A DNA stretch of 64,000 nucleotides from Pseudoalteromonas ulvae UL12 (GTDB taxonomy: Bacteria; Pseudomonadota; Gammaproteobacteria; Enterobacterales; Alteromonadaceae), in contig NZ_AQHJ01000028.1 of the NCBI RefSeq assembly GCF_014925405.1, forward strand, positions 1 to 64,000. Direction: 5' to 3'. This document shows positions 25,539 through 36,377 of the stretch, one piece after another; position 1 is the stretch's first letter, and each line of letters opens with the position of its first letter. A program made the translations under genes and the position numbers. The notes below the pieces were generated by a model. The model made no database searches. It was not told where the DNA came from and worked only from the letters and a program-made list of their open reading frames with translations.

Positions 25539-26011
25539 ATGAAAAATAATTTTGTATTTGTCGCTTTGTCTGAAGAGTTGTTTGCATCTTATACAGACAT
25601 GAGTGATTCTGAACTTTTGCAACATAATGCGATGTGGTTAACCGTTGATTCTTGCCCTGGCTACCCATGTCGGGTGTCATTACAAGATGCACAAGTGGGC
25701 GAGCAGGTGCTAGCTCTTTCTTTTACGCATCATGATGTCGCATCCCCTTATAAAGCCGCGGGCCCGATTTTTGTCAGAAAACAAGCAAAAAAACGACATG
25801 TGTCCCGGGTGAGGTGCCTACAATGTTACGCCATCGATGCTTATCATTACGAGGCTATACCTCTGATGGCATGATGATTGATGCCGGAGTAGTTGAAGGC
25901 CGTGATTTAGAAAATCACATCATTACAATGTTTGATAACAAAAGCGTTGAATATATTCATGTACATAATGCAAAACCAGGTTGTTTTAACTGTGAAGTGC
26001 GCCGTGCATAA
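25539..26011 (+). pseudogene. DUF1203 protein gene split by a frameshift
   Basis: The first frame (25539 on) gives the N-terminal DUF1203 pattern, DSCPGYPCRVSLQDAQVGEQV and SPYKAAGPIFVRKQA. The second frame, ending at 26011, gives the rest: EVPTMLRHRCLSLRGYTSDG, GRDLENHIITMF and YIHVHNAKPGCFNCEV. The two halves together make one normal-length protein of about 157 residues. The switch lies near 25800-25815, around TGTCCCGGGTGAGG. Either a one-base indel killed the gene or the sequence has an error there. Function of the family is unknown. Confidence 0.8.
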
Positions 26012-26309
26012 CTCCTCGCACCTTTATCTATCCCAGCTTTGTATTCATTGAGAAATGCGATATTGAATTTCTATTGATACTATTTAAAATCAAAGAGATA
26101 TTTTTTAGGTGTTGTTTTGTCTGTGAGTTAGTAAAGCTAACTTGTGGTGTTGATAGATAAAAATACTCAATTTTTAGGCGTGAACCAACAGGCGAAAACT
26201 AACAGGGGTGAGCAAACACTCGTTGAGCAATTTTCATGGAGTGCGCAGTACTCGCCAGATGTGATAACACGAAGAACAAACAAGCATTGTTTATAAAAAA
26301 GGATGAACC

Positions 26310-26999
26310 ATGTCGATACAAAAGTGGGGTGGGATTGCCGCTATTATTGAGGCGGCTGTGTATATTTTTGGATTTGTCTTATTTTTTGGAGTGTTAGATT
26401 CTACAGATTACGACACGCCGGAACGTTATTTGGTGTTTTTAATTGAAAATCGCGATACGTTTTTTGTTGGTTATTTAATTATTGGGATTGTGTTTAGCTT
26501 TGCGTTGATTGTGTTGGTGCAATCCACTTATCAGCGTTTCAAGCAGGTTTCCCCTGAACTAATGAAATTTTCAGCTGCGGTGGGGTACCTTTGGGTCGGT
26601 ATTGTATTGGCCAGTAGTTTAATTTTTTTGACGAGCCTGGGCGTGGTTGCAAAATTTCATCAGGTAAACCCAGAAGAGGCTTTAATCATAAATCGCGGTA
26701 TTTCTATCATTGTAGACGCCTTAGGTGGGGGGATTGAACTTGTTGGCGCGGTGTGGGTATTGGTCATCAGTTATGTTGCTTTAAAGAGCCGTGTTTATAG
26801 CCCGCTACTTCATTATTGGGGGATGTTAGTGGGGATCGCAGGTGTGTTATCTCTTTTTTCTGGGCTGTCTTTTTTAGCCTCGAATGTATTTTTTGAAGCG
26901 ACTACCGCTATTTTTGGTTTAGGCCAGATTGTGTGGTTTTTAGTATTAGGGATCGTTATGCTAAAGGATCAGCCTCATACACCGACTTCGTTTGCTTAG
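26310..26999 (+). CDS. Multi-pass membrane protein, DUF4386-like
   Basis: The 229-residue protein begins MSIQKWGGIAAIIEAAVYIFGF and has about six membrane helices separated by short loops (YLIIGIVFSFALIVLV, GYLWVGIVLASSLIFL, LVGAVWVLVISYVAL, WGMLVGIAGVLSLFSG). This layout fits DUF4386-type proteins of unknown function. ATG 26310 is preceded by AAAAAGGA. It stands alone between a broken gene and an efflux operon. Confidence 0.65.
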   Translation: MSIQKWGGIAAIIEAAVYIFGFVLFFGVLDSTDYDTPERYLVFLIENRDTFFVGYLIIGIVFSFALIVLVQSTYQRFKQVSPELMKFSAAVGYLWVGIVLASSLIFLTSLGVVAKFHQVNPEEALIINRGISIIVDALGGGIELVGAVWVLVISYVALKSRVYSPLLHYWGMLVGIAGVLSLFSGLSFLASNVFFEATTAIFGLGQIVWFLVLGIVMLKDQPHTPTSFA

Positions 27000-27189
27000 T
27001 CATTGAGTCAAACCAGCATACGTGTTCTTGTGTGTTGGTTTGCTCCGCTCCACCTTCATTTGCCTTAAAATAATCAGTGGATTCAGTTTAACGCATTAAA
27101 TAGCGTGTTAATCGATTTGTTAATTTATCTGATCACAGTCTTGCTACACTGCGTATCCAATCAGAATAATAATTAAGCTAGGTAGTCTT

Positions 27190-28206
27190 TTGAACGCGCG
27201 AACTCTTTTGTATCCCATATCGGTTGTATGCCTGTTGCTTGCAAGTCAAGCATATGCCGCAAATGTCATTGTTGAGCCCATCAAACTTGAACGCACTGAG
27301 CACAGTGTGCAAGCGGTGGGCAATGCAGAAGCCGCAAAATCGGTCGAAATTTATCCTGCGGTGGGCGATAAAGTGACAGGGATATTTTTTAAACCAGGGG
27401 ATCATGTCCAAGCGGAGCAGATATTGCTGACATTGGACTCTCGTCGGCAAGAGGCGTCACTGCAGGAGGCTAAAATTCGTTTGGCCGATGCACAGCGTAC
27501 CTTGACTCGCCTCAAAGAGAGTCAAGTCAAAGGGGCTGTGCCACAAAGTGAGGTTGATGATGCGATGACAGCTCATGAACTGGCTAAAGTGGTGGTGATG
27601 CAAGCGAAAACAGAGCTTGAAGATCGCCATGTCCTTGCGCCATTTTCAGGTGTGATGGGGCTAACCGATGTGGAAGTGGGCGATCGGATCACCCCGCAGA
27701 CGATGATTGCTACTATTGATGACATCGAGCAATTATTTATTAATTTTAATGCGCCCGAAAATACGATAGCGATGCTCAAACAAACACCTTCGATTACTGT
27801 CAGTCCTTGGCAAAGTGATCAGCAGCTAGACGCTAACATTGCCGAGCTCGATTCACGGATCAATCCACAAACTCGGACATTACGTACCCGTGTCAGCATC
27901 AACAACGAAGCTGGACAATTTATGCCTGGCATGAGTTTTCGTGTGCACATTAAAGTCAATGGCGCACAATACGCCGCAGTGCCTGAAGCCGCCTTGTTAT
28001 GGGGAGCAACGGGTCCTTATGTCTGGAAAAGTGTCGACAACAAGGCGAGACGTGTTGATGTGAAAATTGAACAGCGTTTAGCGGGGCGGTTACTGGTTGC
28101 AGGCGATTTAACACAAGGTGAGATGCTTGTGGTGGAAGGAGTGCAACGCCTAAGAGCGGATCAAGAATTGACCCTGACCCAACCTGTCACCCGTTTGCAG
28201 GATTAA
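27190..28206 (+). CDS. RND efflux periplasmic adaptor (HlyD/MFP family)
   Basis: The 338-residue protein starts at TTG 27190 with a signal sequence (YPISVVCLLLASQAYAA). It has the adaptor pattern: first lipoyl half GNAEAAKSVEIYPAVGDKVTGI and FFKPGDHVQAEQILLTLD, a helical hairpin (ARQEASLQEAKIRLADAQRT region), second half HVLAPFSGVMGLTDVEVGDRI, and the beta-barrel and membrane-proximal parts. It links the inner-membrane RND pump to an outer-membrane channel. No channel gene is adjacent, so a TolC-type protein encoded elsewhere would be used. It forms an operon with the pump 3 bases downstream. Confidence 0.92.
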   Translation: MNARTLLYPISVVCLLLASQAYAANVIVEPIKLERTEHSVQAVGNAEAAKSVEIYPAVGDKVTGIFFKPGDHVQAEQILLTLDSRRQEASLQEAKIRLADAQRTLTRLKESQVKGAVPQSEVDDAMTAHELAKVVVMQAKTELEDRHVLAPFSGVMGLTDVEVGDRITPQTMIATIDDIEQLFINFNAPENTIAMLKQTPSITVSPWQSDQQLDANIAELDSRINPQTRTLRTRVSINNEAGQFMPGMSFRVHIKVNGAQYAAVPEAALLWGATGPYVWKSVDNKARRVDVKIEQRLAGRLLVAGDLTQGEMLVVEGVQRLRADQELTLTQPVTRLQD

Positions 28207-28209
28207 GTG

Positions 28210-31200
28210 ATGAAACAATTACCTATGCTGCAAGATTTACCGTCGATGGCGATCCGCCGTCCTATTTTAATTGTGGTGCTCAATTTGCTGATCATCATTG
28301 CGGGCATCGCCGCGATAACAGCCATTGAAGTACGAGAGCTGCCAGATGTGGATCGCCCATTTTTGACGGTCAGCGCGTCTTTTCCGGGGGGCTCGCCTGA
28401 AACAGTCGATACAGAAGTTACCAGTAAACTCGAAGGGGCAGTGGCACGTGTCAGTGGGGTAAAATCCATTCGCGCCCAAAGTGAAGAAGGCAGCGCTCGC
28501 ATCGTGGTTGAGTTTCGACCTGGCATCAACTTAGAAGATGCGGCCAATGAAACGCGAGAGTCAGTGGCACGGGTGCAGCGTGAGTTGCCAAAAGAGGTTG
28601 AACGGGTTTCAATTATTAAAGCCGACAACAATGCCGAATCAGTTGTGTCTTTGACTGTATCAAGTGCAACACTCCCCCTGGAGGCATTAACGGAGCGGGT
28701 CGAAATAGACTTAGCGCCGCAATTTTTAACCATTCCCGGCGTGGCGGATGTGCGCTTAAATGGCGATCGCCGCCGAGTTCTGCGAGTCCGAATGGATCCG
28801 CTAAAATTGGCGAGCTTTAATTTAACCGTACCAGATGTCGCAGAAGTCCTCAGACAAGCGCCATTTGATGTGCCTGCAGGTAGTTTAAAATCCGATGACC
28901 AACAAGTTATAGTCCGCGCCGATGCAACGTCAGTCACAGCTCAAGAAGTTGGAGATATAATTGTCCGCGATGACACACGAATTCGCGATATTGCAGCAGT
29001 CTATTTTGGCCCGGCCGATCCGCGTTCCATGGTGCGTTTAGATGGGCAACCCGTGCTTGGTATGGAGGTTATTCGCCAAGCGCAATCGAATACCATTGAA
29101 ATTTCAAATGAAGTGCTGGCTTTGCTTGAGCACATGCGTGTGCGCTTTCCTGAACTTGAATTTACCCTCACTTCTGATGATGCGCAGTTTATTCGCAGCT
29201 CCGTGGACGAAGTGATTTATTCGTTGATCTTAACTGTGTTGTTGGTGGTGATCACTCTTTGGGTGTTTATTGGTTCTTGGCGCGCGACGTTAGTGCCTGC
29301 GTTTGCAATTCCCGTCGCACTCGTGGGGTCGCTTGCGTTAATTTGGACGTTAGGCTTTTCAATTAATATTTTAACCTTGCTTGCGCTTGTGCTGGCAACG
29401 GGTTTGATAGTCGATGATGCCATTGTGGTCAGTGAAAACATTCAGCGCCAACGCGCCGAAGGATTAGGGCGCCGTGCAGCGGCTGTCATTGGTACCCGAG
29501 AAGTGTTTTTTGCAGTGGTGGCCACCACTGCGGTGCTCGCGGCGGTGTTTGTGCCGATTGCTTTTTTACCTTCTACCGCTGGACGATTATTTAGAGAGTT
29601 TGGTGGGGTGTTAGCGGGTGCAGTTGTGATTTCGAGCTTTGTCGCGCTGTCACTGGTGCCGGCCTTGACCTCTAAACTAAAACTGAAACAAGCAAAAAAA
29701 GCGCATCCTTTTGCAAAAGTCGGTGGCTATCTTGTTGAGTTTTATCGTCTTTCGATTGCTTGGGTACTCAATCATGCGTGGCTCACTCTTTGTGTGTGTT
29801 TATTGGTCGCGGTAGGTTCTGGAGGCTTGTATTTAACTTTAGATAATGAGCTGTTGCCCAAAGAAGACAGAGGTAAAATCCGTATTTTTGCACGAGGCCC
29901 AGATGGGGTCGGGCTTAATTTTATGGATCGCCAAGCCATTGCAATGGAAGATATTTTATTGCCGTTTGTCGAAAGTGGTGAAATTGAATCAATTTATACT
30001 GTGGTGGGTCAATGGGATCCCAATATTGTATTTATCACCGTACCATTAAAACATTGGGACGAGCGTCATTTTAGCCAACAAGAAATCATCAATAAAATTC
30101 GCGGGCCGCTGAGTCAGATCCCAGGTGCGCCTGGGTATCCATCGGGTTCTAATAGTTTGAATTTACGGGGCCAAGGAGGCGGGATTGAACTGGCCTTGTT
30201 AGGGCAAGATTACAGCGAGATTTTTATTGCTGCTCAGGCATTTTCTGAACAGATAGAGCAAGCAATCGAAGGTGTGGGTAACGTACGGGTGTCTTACCAA
30301 CCATCTCAGCCGCAATTGCGCGTTAATATTGACCGGCGCCGAGCCGACGAGCTGGGTGTTTCGCTCAGTGATATTGCGGTGACGCTGCGAGCGGCGATTA
30401 ATGGGGATGATATTGCCGATTTAAATATTGGCGATCAATCCGTGCCTATTATGCTGCAAGCTCAGAATCAGACGATTAACGATCCGCGCGATTTAGCAAA
30501 TTTACATCTTAAAACCCGAACTGGACAACTGGTGCCGCTAAGCAGTGTGGCGACGATTAGCGAAGAGGGCGTCGCTGCAGAGCTCGAACGCCATGCACAA
30601 CGTCGTGCTATTGAACTGGATATGGAGCTTCCACCGAATATGAGCATTGCTCAATTGGTGACAAAAATTCGTGAACTCTCTTTAGAAACATTACCTGATG
30701 GGATCACTATGGTATTTAAGGGAGAGGCGTTAACCTTCGAAGAAACCGCCAATGAAGTGCTGCTAACTTATGTATTGGCTTTTTTGATTGTATTACTGGT
30801 ACTGGCTGCGCAGTTTGAAAGTGTTAATAGTGCGGTAGTGGTAATGATTACGGTTCCGTTTGGTATTACGTCGGCCATTTTGGCGCTTTATTTAACTGAT
30901 ACGTCACTGAACATTTATTCGCAAATTGGTTTGGTCATGTTAATTGGCTTAATCGCCAAAAATGCGATTTTATTGGTAGAGTTTGCTGATCAATTACGTG
31001 ATAAAGGCTTATCAGTGCGAGATGCGGTTGAACAAGCGGCGATAGTGCGTTTACGACCAATCACCATGACCTTGGTATCGACCTTACTGGGGGCGTTACC
31101 ACTTATTTTATCAACCGGAGCGGGTGCAGAGGCGCGTAATGCAATTGGTTGGGTGGTATTTGGTGGTTTATCTCTTGCGGTGGTGTTTACTTTGTATTTG

Positions 31201-31293
31201 ACTCCAGTCATTTATCTAGGTTTGGCCCGTTTTACTCGAGCCCGAGGCGACGAAACCGCGCAACTGGTGAAAGAGCTCGAACACGTTTCTTGA
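28210..31293 (+). CDS. RND efflux pump, inner-membrane permease (HAE1/AcrB-like)
   Basis: The 1027-residue protein has the twelve-helix RND layout with two large periplasmic loops. Helix 4 carries the proton-relay pair in ATGLIVDDAIVVSENIQR. The early periplasmic part ELPDVDRPFLTVSASFPGGSPETV and the late GLIAKNAILLVEFADQLR helix are typical. It exports hydrophobic or amphipathic compounds by proton antiport; the substrate range is unknown. ATG 28210 (after GTG 28207) lies 3 bases after the adaptor stop. A strong terminator follows. Confidence 0.93.
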   Translation: MKQLPMLQDLPSMAIRRPILIVVLNLLIIIAGIAAITAIEVRELPDVDRPFLTVSASFPGGSPETVDTEVTSKLEGAVARVSGVKSIRAQSEEGSARIVVEFRPGINLEDAANETRESVARVQRELPKEVERVSIIKADNNAESVVSLTVSSATLPLEALTERVEIDLAPQFLTIPGVADVRLNGDRRRVLRVRMDPLKLASFNLTVPDVAEVLRQAPFDVPAGSLKSDDQQVIVRADATSVTAQEVGDIIVRDDTRIRDIAAVYFGPADPRSMVRLDGQPVLGMEVIRQAQSNTIEISNEVLALLEHMRVRFPELEFTLTSDDAQFIRSSVDEVIYSLILTVLLVVITLWVFIGSWRATLVPAFAIPVALVGSLALIWTLGFSINILTLLALVLATGLIVDDAIVVSENIQRQRAEGLGRRAAAVIGTREVFFAVVATTAVLAAVFVPIAFLPSTAGRLFREFGGVLAGAVVISSFVALSLVPALTSKLKLKQAKKAHPFAKVGGYLVEFYRLSIAWVLNHAWLTLCVCLLVAVGSGGLYLTLDNELLPKEDRGKIRIFARGPDGVGLNFMDRQAIAMEDILLPFVESGEIESIYTVVGQWDPNIVFITVPLKHWDERHFSQQEIINKIRGPLSQIPGAPGYPSGSNSLNLRGQGGGIELALLGQDYSEIFIAAQAFSEQIEQAIEGVGNVRVSYQPSQPQLRVNIDRRRADELGVSLSDIAVTLRAAINGDDIADLNIGDQSVPIMLQAQNQTINDPRDLANLHLKTRTGQLVPLSSVATISEEGVAAELERHAQRRAIELDMELPPNMSIAQLVTKIRELSLETLPDGITMVFKGEALTFEETANEVLLTYVLAFLIVLLVLAAQFESVNSAVVVMITVPFGITSAILALYLTDTSLNIYSQIGLVMLIGLIAKNAILLVEFADQLRDKGLSVRDAVEQAAIVRLRPITMTLVSTLLGALPLILSTGAGAEARNAIGWVVFGGLSLAVVFTLYLTPVIYLGLARFTRARGDETAQLVKELEHVS

Positions 31294-31306
31294 TTTATTA
31301 CTAGCT

Positions 31307-31334
31307 AAAAAGGCGACAGTGAGTCGCCTTTTTT
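31307..31334 (+). terminator. Rho-independent terminator of the RND operon
   Basis: AAAAAGGCGAC (31307-31317) and GTCGCCTTTTT (31323-31333) form an 11-bp stem with a 5-base loop, ending in a T run. It lies 14 bases after the pump gene. Confidence 0.9.
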
Positions 31335-31436
31335 ATTTGTGTTACGAAAAGAAAGTGTGTTTTGATAGATGAAATAAACGCCACTAGCAAGCGTGACGTT
31401 TTAGGCGAGTAAAACAACGTAATTGGGGCAAAATAG

Positions 31437-32450
31437 ATGGACAGTGTGACTCAAGGATTATTGGGTGCGGTCATGGCTCAAGCAGGGGCAAAACCTACAG
31501 AGCTAAAACAGGCGACTGTGATTGGCTTTATTGCACCGCAATTAGCTGATGCAGATGTGTTCATTCGCTCGTCAACAGACTCACTGTTAACCTTGCAGTT
31601 TCATCGTCATTTTAGTCATTCGTTGTTGTTCATTCCATTGGGAGCCTTGTTGGCTGCGTTGTTGTTATGGCCATTTTTTCGTAACAAAATCGCTTTTTCA
31701 CGGATCTACGTTTATAGCCTACTTGGTTATGCAACCGCGGGTTTTTTAGACGCACTTACTAGCTATGGCACTCATTTATTATGGCCTTTTGTTGATCAAA
31801 AGATTGCTTGGAGTGTGATTGCGATTGTCGATCCGCTCTTTTCTGCCGTGTTGATGATTGCCTTGTTGATGAGTTTTATACGCGTGCGCCCATCATTTGC
31901 CCGCTATGGTTTGTTGGTTGCAGGGTGTTATGTATGTTTTGGTGCCTTGCAACAAGCTCGTGTCCAGCAACACATTGAGGCACTTGCGCTAACACGGCAG
32001 CACTCTATCTCCCGTCAAATCGTCAAGCCTACATTAGGTAATGTAGTGCTTTGGCGCTCAATTTATCAAAGTGAAAATCATTATTATGTTGATGCTATTC
32101 GTGTAGGGATGTTTGGTGATATCACCGTCTATGAAGGTGCGGCGGCTAAGGTATTTGATTTGAAAGCCGACTCAAAAAAATTACCTTCTACTAGTGTTTT
32201 ATTCAACGATATTAGTCGATTCAATGATTTTAGTGATGGTTATCTTATCTGGATGCCATCGCAGGTCGATGCACTTGGCGATATTCGCTATGCCATGTTA
32301 CCTCAGCACATTGCCCCGATGTGGTCGATAGTGTTCGACAGTAACAAACCAAGCCAAGCTGTCACAGTGAAAACCGACCGACACTTGAGTAAACAACAGC
32401 GGGATATGTTTTTAGCGATGTTATTAGATCAACCTATCAACACCAAATAA
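31437..32450 (+). CDS. Membrane-bound metal-dependent hydrolase, YdjM/DUF457 family
   Basis: The 337-residue protein has the DUF457 signature: MDSVTQGLLGAVMAQAG at the N-terminus, then IAPQLADADVF and FHRHFSHSLLF with metal-binding-type His and Asp residues. Four or five membrane helices follow (for example SLLFIPLGALLAALLLWPF). The C-terminal third is soluble. Relatives such as E. coli YdjM are described as inner-membrane metal-dependent hydrolases, without a known substrate. It is a single gene between two terminated units. Confidence 0.87.
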   Translation: MDSVTQGLLGAVMAQAGAKPTELKQATVIGFIAPQLADADVFIRSSTDSLLTLQFHRHFSHSLLFIPLGALLAALLLWPFFRNKIAFSRIYVYSLLGYATAGFLDALTSYGTHLLWPFVDQKIAWSVIAIVDPLFSAVLMIALLMSFIRVRPSFARYGLLVAGCYVCFGALQQARVQQHIEALALTRQHSISRQIVKPTLGNVVLWRSIYQSENHYYVDAIRVGMFGDITVYEGAAAKVFDLKADSKKLPSTSVLFNDISRFNDFSDGYLIWMPSQVDALGDIRYAMLPQHIAPMWSIVFDSNKPSQAVTVKTDRHLSKQQRDMFLAMLLDQPINTK

Positions 32451-32805
32451 TGGTGTGTATGTGTTTTTAAATATATCAGGGAAAACAGAATATGTTATCA
32501 AGGTTCATTTTAGATAATACCCGCTATCGAGCCATTTCTAGCTGCGATTGCATGATTACTTACACATAAGTAGGTGCGTAACTACATTACTACAACAAGT
32601 TGATATTCCTTTTTAAAAACTCTTGCCTTTTTACATTCGAACTTTGAGCTTTGTCATGAATATTTATGGCGGCATAGATTATTCTTAAAATAAATATCGG
32701 TAATTCATTGTCTTGGCTCGCGGATGTATCTGAGGTGCACTAAAGTGTTAATACGATATTTTTACATTGTGCTGCTTGTAACAGTTAAGCTGGGAGTGTT
32801 TAGTA
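32451..32805. other. Long upstream region of the chemoreceptor gene
   Basis: These 355 bases hold no gene. A flagellar-type promoter would be expected for a chemoreceptor. CTTAAAATAAATATCGGTAA near 32692 has the two partial motifs but too short a spacer, so I do not call it. Confidence 0.35.
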
Positions 32806-35800
32806 ATGTTAACTTTGTTTTTAGAAAAAAGTACCATTAAAACTAAGTTCAATACCGTTGTATTGTTACCATTTATGATTATCACGTTGTTACTGAGTTA
32901 TCTAGTTTGGCAAAATATAAACGCATCCCAACGACAACAGTCTGTACAGGCCCGTTTATTACAAGCTGAAAAACTTGCGGCAGTTGCCCATCATTTTGCA
33001 GTAGAGCGAGGCTTAACAGCAGGGTACTTGGCTCGTAAAGGCGGCGACAGTGATGCTTTAAAAAAGCAATACATCAATGCAGACAATGCTGCTTATGAAT
33101 TGATAGGTATATTGCCTGCGCTAAAGCTGACTGCGCATCGTGATGAACTAAGATTATTAGATCTGTTGGAAAAAGAGATATTAAAACGGGATACACTGCG
33201 ACAAGGGGTGCTTGAGCTTAGTCCTCCTCACTCACCTTTTACCTATTATTCAAATATTAATGCGACTGCGTTGACAGTATTAGAGCAAGTGATGACAGAG
33301 ATGAACGATCCTCTCGCAAGTCAAATGTTCAGAGCTTATCTTGCCCTCACGTGGTTAAAAGAAAAGGCAGGCCAAGAGCGAGGGGCGTTGAATGGTGTAT
33401 TTACATCAGGGGAGCTTCCGATCAGTAAAGCTGTGGCAATACAGAGCTATCTCTCAGAGCAACATTATTTCCAAGAGCGGTTAATTCACTTTAGTTCTGA
33501 TGAGTTTAATCAGCAATTTGATGTGTTGCTCAATGATGATGCAGTCAAGCAGGTCAATGCAATGCGTGATGTGTTTAATCAAACACTGTTACTTAAGCAA
33601 AATACTAATCGCTTAGTCTCTCTGTTATCTACAGGTAACAAAGGGGCATTTAATGCATTTAAAACTGAACTCAATCAGCCACACGCGTTATTTTCTGATA
33701 CACAACGTAACCATTTACTGAGTATTCTTGAAAATATTAATGAGGCTACTTCAGACTCACAAAAATACGCAGTTTTTCAAGGTATCCAACAGTTTGAAAA
33801 GATGTATAACCCGCTATTGTCAGTCAACGCCAGTGACTGGTTTTCAGTTGCAACGAGAAGAATTGATTTATTGAATGAACTAGTTAAGAAAAAGTCAGCA
33901 CAATTAGCTATGTATGTGAATGAGAAAGCCAACACTTTGATGTGGATCTCGATTTTAGAAGTGCTTTTTGGTGTTGTCTTATTGGTTGCTTTGTTTGGGA
34001 TCGGTCGCGCGATTGCAAATAAGATGGTCAAAGATTTAGCCATTATTAATAATTCAATCAGTGATGTATCAAACAGATTTGATTTTAAAACCCGCTCTAA
34101 GATAGTCGGTGAAGATGAAATAGCCATCACATCCACAATGTTTAATCGTATGTTAGATAAATTAGAGGGCGCGATAGGGGAAGCCGTCTATGTTTGTGAT
34201 GCGATTGCTGAAGGTGATTTTTCTAAACGTATCAATGGTGAGTTCGTCGGCGATCTAGCCTCGTTGAAAAAAGGGATCAATCGCTCGGCAAACAGTGTCG
34301 CGTCGACAATGAGTTCACTCGAAATGGTCATTGATGGCTTAGCCGAAGGGCGGTTAGATGTCAGATTGCCTGATGATGTTAAAGGGCAATTGCGAGATAA
34401 AGTGAATACTGCAATGTCACAAACCGAACAAGCGCTCATACAAATAGAGCGATCGGTTAATGGCATTAGTCAGGGAGATTTTAGCCAAGAAATCAACGTA
34501 CCCCTTAGTGGAACTCTTGATGCAGTGAAAATCAGTATTAATTCGGCGCTCAAGAGTATAAATATTTCGGTTTCTGCTATCGTCCAAGCGATGCAGGCTG
34601 TGGAAAAAGGTGATTTCTCTGCTCATGTTGATGGGCAATACCAAGGGGCATTTGCTCAATTGCAACATTCAATAAATCAATCCGTAAAAGTAAATCAACA
34701 AGCGTTAAATGCCATTAAGCAGACGTTTTCGTATTTAGCAGAAGGTGAATTTAAAACCCTTAATGTTGAGGTATTGCAAGGTGATTTTGCTTTATTAGGT
34801 AAAGAATTAAATCACACAATTTTACAATACAGGCAAACGTTTGAAGAAATTGTTCGTGCATCTAACGATATTGCTGAGGGGCATTTATCGGTTCGTATTT
34901 CGGAAAAATTTCCAGGCGAACTGGGTAAATTGAGCCAAGCACTCAATCGCTCTACACATCAATTAGAAGTGGGAGTAACGAATATAAATAGTGTGATGAA
35001 ACACGCCTCAGCAGGGGACTTTGGCCATCAAATCACGGCTAACTTGGGCGGTGATTTAGCCACGCTAAAACAAAATATTAATAAAATGATTTCTGATACA
35101 AAATCGGCTGTTTTAGATATTGCTGATGCGATTCAGCAACTTTCACAAGGGGAGCTTAGCGATCCTATTATGGTGAGCTATGAAGGGATATTTGGCCAAC
35201 TGAAAGACGATACCAATTTCACTATTGCTAAACTCAAAGCTTTTATTAATGGAGATTTATCGACCATCATGGATGCAGCAAAGGCCGGCCAGTTAGAAAC
35301 ACGCATTGACCTAAATGCGAAGCAAGGGTTTTATATGCAAATTAGTGATGGGATTAATCAAATTGTTGGCCGATGCGCTGATGTCATTGAAGATTGCCAA
35401 CATGTGATGTCTAGCTTGGCTAACAGTGATCTTAGCCCAAGGATTGAGCGCGAATACCAAGGAAGCTTTAATGAATTAAAGCAAAATACCAATGCATCTT
35501 TGGATCACCTTAGCAACGTAATAGAAAAGATAAAATTAGCCTCACTTGCAAATCTCAATGGCATAGACGAAATAAGTAAAGGAAATACAAATCTAAGCCA
35601 ACGTACAGAGCAACAAGCTGCGTCACTTGAAGAAATAAACGCCACTATGTCAGACATTACCGATATGGTTTCGCAAAATGCTGATCAAGCTAAATTAGTT
35701 GAGTCTCGGATGCAAACCACTAGTGACACTGCTGAGGAAGGAGGCACAGTGGTTGAGCGTGCTATTGCCAGTATGTTAGAAATTAATCAAGCCAGTAAAA

Positions 35801-36321
35801 GCATCGAAGACATTATCAGTGTGATTGATGAAATTGCTTTTCAGACTAATTTACTTGCATTGAATGCCGCGGTTGAATCGGCACGGGCTGGGGATTCTGG
35901 CCGTGGTTTTGCGGTTGTCGCTGCAGAAGTACGAAACTTAGCTCAGCGAAGTGCAAGTTCAGCGAAAAAAATTACTCAACTGATTGCTGAGACGGTGAGT
36001 AAAGTCGAGCATGGCTCAGTATTAGTGCAAGAATCAGGGGCCACGTTACGTCAAATTATCAGTTTGATACGAGAAGCGGCCAGCAGTGCGACCCAAATAG
36101 CGACCGAATCGATTGATCAACAATATCGTGTCAAAGAAACAAAAACCGCGATAGAGCAGCTCGATAAAGTGACACAAAGTAACTCAGCACTGGTAGAGCA
36201 AATTGCCAGCGCAAGTCAAAATTTAGCCGGGCAATCTCAAAGTACCTTAACGCTTTTAGAGAGCTTCAAATTATCTAAACAAACAGGGAATGGTTCTGGC
36301 GTGTTACTGTTAACGCAATAA
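32806..36321 (+). CDS. Methyl-accepting chemotaxis protein with NIT sensor and about eleven HAMP-like units
   Basis: The 1171-residue protein starts with a membrane helix (residues about 17-35). A periplasmic NIT-type sensor follows, marked by [14 protein letters not shown] near residue 64; such domains sense nitrate or nitrite in known cases. A second membrane helix is at about 377-397 and a HAMP domain follows. Then come ten more HAMP-like units of about 46 residues, each with a core like [17 protein letters not shown], to about residue 900. The C-terminal signalling domain has the tip [43 protein letters not shown], seen in part, with Ser-Ala and Asp-Ser replacing the usual Ala-Ala and Glu-Gln. 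The HAMP count is by eye. Confidence 0.93.
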   Translation: MLTLFLEKSTIKTKFNTVVLLPFMIITLLLSYLVWQNINASQRQQSVQARLLQAEKLAAVAHHFAVERGLTAGYLARKGGDSDALKKQYINADNAAYELIGILPALKLTAHRDELRLLDLLEKEILKRDTLRQGVLELSPPHSPFTYYSNINATALTVLEQVMTEMNDPLASQMFRAYLALTWLKEKAGQERGALNGVFTSGELPISKAVAIQSYLSEQHYFQERLIHFSSDEFNQQFDVLLNDDAVKQVNAMRDVFNQTLLLKQNTNRLVSLLSTGNKGAFNAFKTELNQPHALFSDTQRNHLLSILENINEATSDSQKYAVFQGIQQFEKMYNPLLSVNASDWFSVATRRIDLLNELVKKKSAQLAMYVNEKANTLMWISILEVLFGVVLLVALFGIGRAIANKMVKDLAIINNSISDVSNRFDFKTRSKIVGEDEIAITSTMFNRMLDKLEGAIGEAVYVCDAIAEGDFSKRINGEFVGDLASLKKGINRSANSVASTMSSLEMVIDGLAEGRLDVRLPDDVKGQLRDKVNTAMSQTEQALIQIERSVNGISQGDFSQEINVPLSGTLDAVKISINSALKSINISVSAIVQAMQAVEKGDFSAHVDGQYQGAFAQLQHSINQSVKVNQQALNAIKQTFSYLAEGEFKTLNVEVLQGDFALLGKELNHTILQYRQTFEEIVRASNDIAEGHLSVRISEKFPGELGKLSQALNRSTHQLEVGVTNINSVMKHASAGDFGHQITANLGGDLATLKQNINKMISDTKSAVLDIADAIQQLSQGELSDPIMVSYEGIFGQLKDDTNFTIAKLKAFINGDLSTIMDAAKAGQLETRIDLNAKQGFYMQISDGINQIVGRCADVIEDCQHVMSSLANSDLSPRIEREYQGSFNELKQNTNASLDHLSNVIEKIKLASLANLNGIDEISKGNTNLSQRTEQQAASLEEINATMSDITDMVSQNADQAKLVESRMQTTSDTAEEGGTVVERAIASMLEINQASKSIEDIISVIDEIAFQTNLLALNAAVESARAGDSGRGFAVVAAEVRNLAQRSASSAKKITQLIAETVSKVEHGSVLVQESGATLRQIISLIREAASSATQIATESIDQQYRVKETKTAIEQLDKVTQSNSALVEQIASASQNLAGQSQSTLTLLESFKLSKQTGNGSGVLLLTQ

Positions 36322-36332
36322 TAGAAGAGATT

Positions 36333-36360
36333 GACCAGTGTTAAATGATTAACGCTGGTC
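36333..36360. terminator. Hairpin between convergent chemoreceptor and VF530 genes
   Basis: GACCAGTGTT (36333-36342) pairs with AACGCTGGTC (36351-36360), ten bases with one G-T. It lies in the 56-bp gap between two convergent genes and may act on both strands. The T tract is weak. Confidence 0.6.
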
Positions 36361-36377
36361 GTTTAATGGCAAGAGGA

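Noticed and set aside
28203..28937. A 244-codon minus-strand frame opposite the RND pump
   Set aside because: It is Ser/Thr/Arg-rich and exactly antisense to a certain pump gene, typical of a shadow frame.
32692..32711. Flagellar sigma-28 promoter before the chemoreceptor gene
   Set aside because: The two half-motifs are too close together for sigma-28.
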